9,590 bases of DNA, taken from assembly GCA_030647575.1 (NCBI GenBank), contig JAUSJS010000338.1, forward strand, positions 1 through 9,590, read 5' to 3'. Below are positions 6,348 through 9,590 of the stretch, piece after piece. The notes under the pieces are model-generated. The model saw only the letters and a program-made list of their open reading frames with translations. It searched no databases and was not told the DNA's origin. Within the stretch, counting starts at the first letter, position 1, and the number at the start of each line of letters is the position of its first letter. This stretch comes from Candidatus Limnocylindrales bacterium (GTDB lineage: Bacteria; Chloroflexota; Limnocylindria; Limnocylindrales; CSP1-4). The translations under genes were made by a program, and so were the position numbers.

Positions 6348-6599
6348 ATGGATAAGTCTGTAAAGGTCCGACGGCGGCGGGGCTTCACCCGTGTCAGCCC
6401 GAAGCACCAGGTGACGATCCCGGTCGAGGCGCTCGCAAGGGCGGGCGTTCACGTTGGTGATCCGCTGCGGGTCGAGGCCCGCGCGAATGGTGAAATCGTC
6501 CTGACCCGTGAAGGGAACCCACTCGAACGGTATGCGGGCAGCCTGACGGGTCTCTACCCGCCCGGCGAGCTCGAGCAGCTCCGCAGCGAATGGGACTGA
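6348..6599 (+). CDS. AbrB/SpoVT-type antitoxin of a PIN toxin pair
   Basis: The protein has 83 residues. Residues ~13-54 form a swapped-hairpin AbrB domain: GFTRVSPKHQVTIPVEALAR is the diagnostic 'v..k.QvtiP...' strand-loop-helix, then HVGDPLRVEARANGEIVLTR gives the second pair of strands. Residues 55-83 (ERYAGSLTGLYPPGELEQLR...) form the toxin-binding tail, with the 'y.GsL.g.y' wording usual in VapB antitoxins of this class. It should bind DNA as a dimer, repress the promoter upstream and neutralise the toxin. ATG 6348 lies at the predicted transcription start, consistent with leaderless translation. It overlaps the toxin gene by 10 bases. The antitoxin fold differs from that of the pair at 2315, so the two systems are not recent copies. 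Confidence 0.85.
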   Translation: MDKSVKVRRRRGFTRVSPKHQVTIPVEALARAGVHVGDPLRVEARANGEIVLTREGNPLERYAGSLTGLYPPGELEQLRSEWD

Positions 6600-7003
6600 C
6601 CGTCCTCGATTCGGGGGTGGTGATCGCCATCCTCGACGGTCACGACGGCCATCACGCGGCCGCGCTCTCGGCGGTGGCCGCCGCCCTCGAGCGGCACGAC
6701 GATATCGTTCTGCCCGTATCCGCGTATGCCGAGGCGCATGTGACCCCGTCACGAAACGGACCGCAGGCGATCGAGACGTTCGACGGGTTCATCGACGGGT
6801 TACCAGCGAGGGTCGAGCCAGCCTCACGAGCGATCGGCGCATCGGCAGCCGAGCTCCGCGCTAGATTTGGCCCGTCGCTCAAGCTTCCTGACGCGCTGGT
6901 AGTCGCGACTGCCCACGTGCTCATGGCCGATCGCATCGTCACGACGGACCAGGGTTGGCCTGATGTCGGCATTCCGATCGACGTCGTTGCGGGTCGTCGC
7001 TGA
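6590..7003 (+). CDS. vapC: PIN-domain ribonuclease toxin (VapC-like), second copy
   Basis: The protein has 137 residues with the PIN acidic site complete: D7 in LTVLDSGVVIAILDG, E48 in PVSAYAEAHV, D101 in LKLPDALVVATA, and D120 in IVTTDQGWP. 'KLPDA...A.A......IvT.D..w' is the normal C-terminal half of VapC toxins. It should be a Mg-dependent endoribonuclease restrained by the AbrB-type protein upstream; its RNA target is not evident. ATG 6590 lies within the antitoxin gene (10-base overlap) without a strong ribosome binding site, as expected for coupled translation. It differs in sequence from the toxin at 2538. No inactivating change is seen. Confidence 0.87.
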   Translation: MGLTVLDSGVVIAILDGHDGHHAAALSAVAAALERHDDIVLPVSAYAEAHVTPSRNGPQAIETFDGFIDGLPARVEPASRAIGASAAELRARFGPSLKLPDALVVATAHVLMADRIVTTDQGWPDVGIPIDVVAGRR

Positions 7004-7218
7004 TGCGCGTCTCGTTCCTCGCGGACTTCAGGGTTGGCCGAGGAACACGGCCGGCGAAGCACGGCCACCAGGTCGACGAGATCCTCCTGTCCACACTTCC
7101 GTCGGGCATCTCCCGCTGGCTCGGACAGGGCGTTCCGACACGCCTCAAAGGTTCAGTGCTGGTGCCGGCGACTGTCGTGACGGCGAGAAGCGAGTCCGGA
7201 TCGACGACTCGGCGCTGA
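7003..7218 (+). CDS. Doubtful small ORF overlapping the toxin stop
   Basis: The ATG at 7003 shares its A with the toxin's TGA stop (TGATG), the arrangement of a coupled third gene. The 71-residue product begins MRVSFLADFRVGRGTRPAKH, continues GHQVDEILLSTLPSG, then becomes Arg/Ser/Thr-rich. The first 35 residues look like real protein; the rest looks like untranslated DNA. I recognise no family, and there is no ribosome binding site. It may be chance open frame in a 264-base gap between converging genes. Confidence 0.2.
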   Translation: MRVSFLADFRVGRGTRPAKHGHQVDEILLSTLPSGISRWLGQGVPTRLKGSVLVPATVVTARSESGSTTRR

Positions 7219-7265
7219 CCCGCCCTCCTTCAGCCGCGAGCTCTCCCGGACGCACTGCGACCAAG

Positions 7266-7283
7266 GCTCAGGATGGGCTGAGC
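7266..7283 (-). terminator. Hairpin overlapping the stop of the sigma operon's last gene
   Basis: GCTCAG-gatggg-CTGAGC is a perfect 6-bp inverted repeat that spans the stop codon (7268-7270) of the membrane-protein gene. No U-run follows on the minus strand. It may mark the operon end or be coincidental. Confidence 0.25.
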
Positions 7284-8173
7284 GGGTCGATCGCGTGCGA
7301 CGGATCGAGTTTGACGGTCGCCAGCAGCGCATCGAAGTAGGCGCGATCGACGATGCCATCGAGGGTGATCTGATAGACGCGTCCTCCGGAGAAGACGATC
7401 GCGTCGAAGGTGACACCGCCAACTGCGATTGACGCGTCCGGGGCCGTCGTGCAGTCGGAGATGTCGAGGTACCCGGATTGGCCATCGATCGGAAGCCGCG
7501 GCGAGGTCGATAGGTTACTCCCGCACACGTGGTTTCCTTGAAACGGCTGGAAGTACGTGGCGAGCCACTGATCCTCGGTTTGATTGGCGGCGAGTCGCTG
7601 CGAGGCAATGACAAGGCGCGCCCCGCCGGCCAGTTCGAGATCGTCGAGCGCCGGATTCCCAGGTGGCAAGTACGTGTCGGGAAGCCAGCTCTCCGTAGCC
7701 GGCTTCACCGTCCAGCCGGCCGGGTACTTCACCGAGAAGCCATTCCGCGACGAGACGAAGGTCTGGGTCAGCGACGGAATGGCGATGGGAGACGCGGTCG
7801 GCCGGGCGCTCACGATTGGGCTGGGCTGCGAGCTCGGACTCGCTCTCGGAGTCGGACTGGGTGTTGGACTCGGAGTCGGACTGGGTGTCGCCGATCCTGA
7901 TGGACCGTTCACGGCCGATGGATTCTGCCGCGCGAAGATCGCGACGCCGGCCAGGCCGATCGCGACGACGAGCATCGCGGCGATGGGCAACTGGAGCGAA
8001 ACGACGTGAGGCCGGAGCGCCCGACTTGCCGGGACGACGCGCTCGAGGCTGATCCTGGCGGCGCTCCGGGCGCCGAATTCCATTCCGAGCTCGAGCGGCT
8101 GCGGCGCATAGCCGCCCTCGTCCGGCGGCCCGTCGCGAAGCGATCGCCCAAGCACCCCGCGCGGCTCCGTCAT
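7268..8173 (-). CDS. Single-pass membrane protein with extracytoplasmic domain, probable sigma-factor partner
   Basis: The protein has 301 residues. Residues 1-55 are a cytoplasmic segment with no Cys; SLQLPIAAMLVVAIGLAGVA (59-78) and neighbours form one membrane helix. Residues 92-135 are a Pro/Ser/Thr linker with SPTPSPTPSPT repeats, and residues ~138-290 are an outer domain (FVSSRNGFSVKYPAGWTVKP...) with two Cys (C217, C241), resembling PsbP/lipoprotein-like beta domains. ATG 8173 has GAGGAAGG 6 bases upstream and overlaps the sigma stop as ATGA, so it is translationally coupled. Position and topology fit an anti-sigma factor, but the usual HxxxCxxC zinc motif is absent and the cytoplasmic part is short. 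It may be a noncanonical anti-sigma, or a sensor or target of the regulon. Function inferred from context only. Confidence 0.8.
   Translation of the reverse strand: MTEPRGVLGRSLRDGPPDEGGYAPQPLELGMEFGARSAARISLERVVPASRALRPHVVSLQLPIAAMLVVAIGLAGVAIFARQNPSAVNGPSGSATPSPTPSPTPSPTPRASPSSQPSPIVSARPTASPIAIPSLTQTFVSSRNGFSVKYPAGWTVKPATESWLPDTYLPPGNPALDDLELAGGARLVIASQRLAANQTEDQWLATYFQPFQGNHVCGSNLSTSPRLPIDGQSGYLDISDCTTAPDASIAVGGVTFDAIVFSGGRVYQITLDGIVDRAYFDALLATVKLDPSHAIDPLSPS
7841..7888. repeat. Two tandem 24-bp units encoding the Ser-Pro-Thr linker
   Basis: 7841-7864 and 7865-7888 share CTCGGAGTCGGACTGGGTGT exactly. On the minus strand they encode part of the SPTP-repeat linker of the membrane protein. 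In-frame tandem repeats like this can change copy number by slippage and so vary linker length between strains. Confidence 0.75.
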
Positions 8174-8727
8174 CTGAGGCCTTCCTCTCGGGAGAAGCGC
8201 CTGCGGAGTGACGCGACGGCAGCGCTGGCATCGTTGCGAGCGCCGTTCGCGCTGATACCCATGACGATCCCGATGCGCTCGTACGAAAGATCGGCCCGAT
8301 ATCGCAGATACACGACGGCACGCTGGCGCGGCGGCAGGTGATCCACTGCGGCCCACACTGCCAATCGGTCGGCAGGATCGAGCTCCTCCCGGGGAATGAC
8401 AGCAGACAGACGACCGGCGAGCAATTCGACGAGCCGTCCCAGGCGATGATGGTCCATGGCGAGTCGGTAGGTGACTCGGAAGGCCCATCCTTCCGGGTCG
8501 ACGATAACCGTCCCCCGCGAAGACTCGCTCCACATTCGCAGGAAGGCCTCCTGCACCGCGTCGTTCGCCTCGTCCTCATCGAGCCCGAGTCGCCGGCACA
8601 GGCCGAACAGGTCGCGGCCGCGTCGGTTGTGGACGTCGGCCACGGCCGACGCCTCAAGCGGGCGTGATCGCGTTGCGGGCACCTCCGCGGCGCGCGGACG
8701 ACCGGGAAGGAGCGCGGTCAGGTCCAA
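8170..8727 (-). CDS. ECF-type RNA polymerase sigma factor
   Basis: With the start chosen, this is a 185-residue sigma-70 family protein with only regions 2 and 4, the ECF layout. Region 2 is RDLFGLCRRLGLDEDEANDA then VQEAFLRMWSE, followed by DPEGWAFRVTYRLAMDHHR (2.3/2.4, promoter melting and -10 contact). Region 4 is LPPRQRAVVYLRYRADLSYE then RIGIVMGISANGARNDASAA, with the -35-binding helix-turn-helix and SLRRRF. I chose TTG 8727: GGAG lies 5 bases upstream, it starts 13 bases after the secreted-protein stop, and it leaves room for a full region 2. The frame is open to ATG 8820, but that start would overlap the upstream gene by 80 bases. The 4-base overlap with the membrane protein suggests a regulator pair. 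The target promoters may include its own operon. Confidence 0.85.
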   Translation of the reverse strand: MDLTALLPGRPRAAEVPATRSRPLEASAVADVHNRRGRDLFGLCRRLGLDEDEANDAVQEAFLRMWSESSRGTVIVDPEGWAFRVTYRLAMDHHRLGRLVELLAGRLSAVIPREELDPADRLAVWAAVDHLPPRQRAVVYLRYRADLSYERIGIVMGISANGARNDASAAVASLRRRFSREEGLR

Positions 8728-8740
8728 GGCCTCTCCATCG

Positions 8741-9181
8741 TCAGGGCTTGCCGGGGAAGTAGTAGGTCCCGTCCCAATGGAACAACCCTTTCGAGTCGAC
8801 CGTGACGTGGACCACGGCATGGAACCCGGTCAACGTCCCGGTTCCCTTCCAGAACGTGCAGATTCCGTCCGACGTTTCGGCATCGAAATTGCAATAGCCA
8901 GTGGCCGTGTTCCCGTGCCAGGTGTCGATGACGACATTGCTACTCAGGAAATACGAATTGTTGAGCACCGGCCCGTTGTACCAGACCTTCGCTTTCGCAC
9001 GGATCGCCCCGAGGTTTGAGGCCGCGATCGTGCAGTAGGTCGGGGCGACGCCGGTGAACTTGCTGCAGTCCTTCGTGATGTGGAGCGCGTGCGGCGAGGA
9101 CGACGCCGACACGGAGATGGCGAAGACGGTGAGGGCCAGGATCGCGCCGGCGACCACCAAAAGACCTCGGCCAGAACGCAT
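8741..9181 (-). CDS. Small secreted protein with four cysteines
   Basis: The protein has 146 residues with a clear Sec signal peptide: MRSGRGLLVVAGAILALTVF then AISVSA, cleavage likely near residue 25-28. The mature part (~118 residues) is beta-rich and has four Cys (C39, C50, C97, C108), suggesting two disulfides. The stretches GYCNFDAETSDGICTFWKG, GTGTLTGFHAVVHVTV and FHWDGTYYF recall small barrels of the allene-oxide-cyclase/dirigent-like type, but I would not assign the family. ATG 9181 has GGAGG 7 bases upstream and starts the signal peptide; the frame is open to 9268. It is the first gene of the operon, 13 bases before the sigma factor. The N-terminus resembles the divergent gene at 9465. 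Secreted or surface-released; activity unknown. Confidence 0.8.
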   Translation of the reverse strand: MRSGRGLLVVAGAILALTVFAISVSASSSPHALHITKDCSKFTGVAPTYCTIAASNLGAIRAKAKVWYNGPVLNNSYFLSSNVVIDTWHGNTATGYCNFDAETSDGICTFWKGTGTLTGFHAVVHVTVDSKGLFHWDGTYYFPGKP

Positions 9182-9210
9182 GAGTGATCCTCCAGGCTGG
9201 GGTTCCGAGA

Positions 9211-9254
9211 CGAGTCGGACGCTCATCGGAGCATAGACCCGGGTCGGACGCTCA
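9211..9254. repeat. Direct repeat pair upstream of the secreted-protein operon
   Basis: CGAGTCGGACGCTCA (9211-9225) and CGGGTCGGACGCTCA (9240-9254) match at 14 of 15 bases with a 29-base period. They lie 30-73 bases before the start of the secreted-protein gene. TATGCT on the minus strand (9235-9230), a possible -10, sits between them. Paired direct repeats at a promoter suggest a binding site for a regulator or a duplicated promoter element. Confidence 0.45.
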
Positions 9255-9306
9255 GCCACGGGAGCCACGAGCAGATCTCCGTCGTGCGGGTTGCTCCTTT
9301 ACCTAT

Positions 9307-9429
9307 AGACGGTGGCCGGACCGGAAACGTACAACCCCTCGTCAGATTCCGGATTCGTGGTCAGAACATCGCCGGACCCAGCCGCCTCACAGGATTCAGC
9401 GTTGTACGTTTCGTCTCCGGCCTCCGTCT
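9307..9429. repeat. Long imperfect inverted repeat between the divergent secreted-protein genes
   Basis: The arms 9307-9335 and 9401-9429 pair at 25 of 29 positions. The inner 12 bp are perfect (GAAACGTACAAC against GTTGTACGTTTC), then there are three mismatches, seven pairs, one mismatch and six pairs. The loop is 65 bases. The whole lies in the 283-base gap between genes starting at 9181 (-) and 9465 (+). It could be a pair of facing operator sites, an RNA hairpin (CTTTT follows on the + strand), or a short MITE-like insertion; I see no clear target-site duplication. Confidence 0.65.
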
Positions 9430-9464
9430 TTTCGGGTGACGTAACCCATAGCTGGAGAATCTCG

Positions 9465-9590
9465 ATGCGGTTGATCCGAAGAATCCTCGTGGTCGCGGGG
9501 GCCACCCTTGCACTCAGCGTCCTCGTCCCCTCGGTGGCGGCGTCGTCACCCATCAATCACATCGTGATGACGAAGGTCTGCGGTCCAGCA
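9465..9590 (+). CDS. Second secreted protein, N-terminal part (3' end outside window)
   Basis: The visible 42 residues are MRLIRRILVVAGATLALSVL, then VPSVAASSPINHIVMTKVCG and PA. This is a basic start, hydrophobic core and AxA-like cleavage site, so a Sec signal peptide with cleavage near residue 26. GGAGA lies 6 bases before ATG 9465. Signal peptide and early mature region align with the secreted protein at 9181 (MRSGRGLLVVAGAILALTVF...SSSPHALHITKDC): the 'LVVAGA.LAL.V' core, 'SSP', then 'hI..tK.C'. The DNA around the two starts is also similar. They look like diverged paralogues transcribed away from each other. The remainder is off the window. Confidence 0.75.
   Translation, partial: MRLIRRILVVAGATLALSVLVPSVAASSPINHIVMTKVCGPA

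Noticed and set aside
7841..7888. CRISPR-like repeat
   Set aside because: Only two contiguous units without spacers, and they lie in a coding frame that reads SPTP repeats.
7515..8657. 380-residue minus-strand frame overlapping the sigma and membrane-protein genes
   Set aside because: It is an alternative reading of the same DNA; the sigma regions 2 and 4 and the membrane helix lie in the chosen frames.
9299..9556. 85-residue minus-strand frame over the divergent region
   Set aside because: It is antisense to the signal peptide of the plus-strand secreted protein and crosses the inverted repeat; no domain or ribosome binding site.

Overview
The window is GC-rich (roughly two-thirds G+C by eye) bacterial DNA with short intergenic gaps. 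It carries ECF-type regulation next to secreted proteins, a Pro/Ser/Thr-rich surface linker, two toxin-antitoxin pairs, GYD and YceI proteins, and an actinobacterial-style ABC exporter. Together these suggest a soil or freshwater Chloroflexota (for example Limnocylindria-like) or Actinomycetota genome. That placement is inference; there is no rRNA or marker gene to fix it.

Layout. 1-134: C-terminal tail of a LuxR-type regulator (+). 135-503: no gene seen. 504-863: VOC/glyoxalase-fold protein (-). 975-1527: a gene graveyard (+), made of the first ~126 codons of a PLP-dependent threonine dehydratase joined out of frame to the last ~25 codons of a RidA-like gene, then a possible third scrap. 1675-2001: GYD-domain protein (+) behind a good sigma-70-like promoter. 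2315-2963: RHH antitoxin and PIN toxin (VapBC-like, +). 3163-3714: YceI-family protein (+), with a perfect MarR-like palindrome on its promoter. 3855-4259: remnant of a CapA-family gene (-), lacking its N-terminus and a central motif block. 4328-6250: full-length ABC exporter half-transporter (+). 6348-7003: AbrB-type antitoxin and PIN toxin (+), with a palindrome inside the promoter spacer and an apparently leaderless start. 7268-9181: a three-gene minus-strand operon of small secreted protein, ECF sigma factor and single-pass membrane protein. 9465-end: start of a second secreted protein (+), divergent from that operon and similar to its first product over the N-terminus.

How the genes relate. 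The best-defined system is the operon at 9181-7268. Its sigma factor is translationally coupled (ATGA) to a membrane protein with a short cytoplasmic N-terminus and a large outer domain, in the place where an anti-sigma factor normally sits, but without the usual zinc motif. The two secreted proteins diverge from an intergenic region that contains a long imperfect inverted repeat. The rest is a mosaic of stand-alone genes, two unrelated toxin-antitoxin classes and at least two decayed genes, which fits a turnover-prone accessory region. I saw no CRISPR array, tRNA, rRNA, transposase or phage gene.
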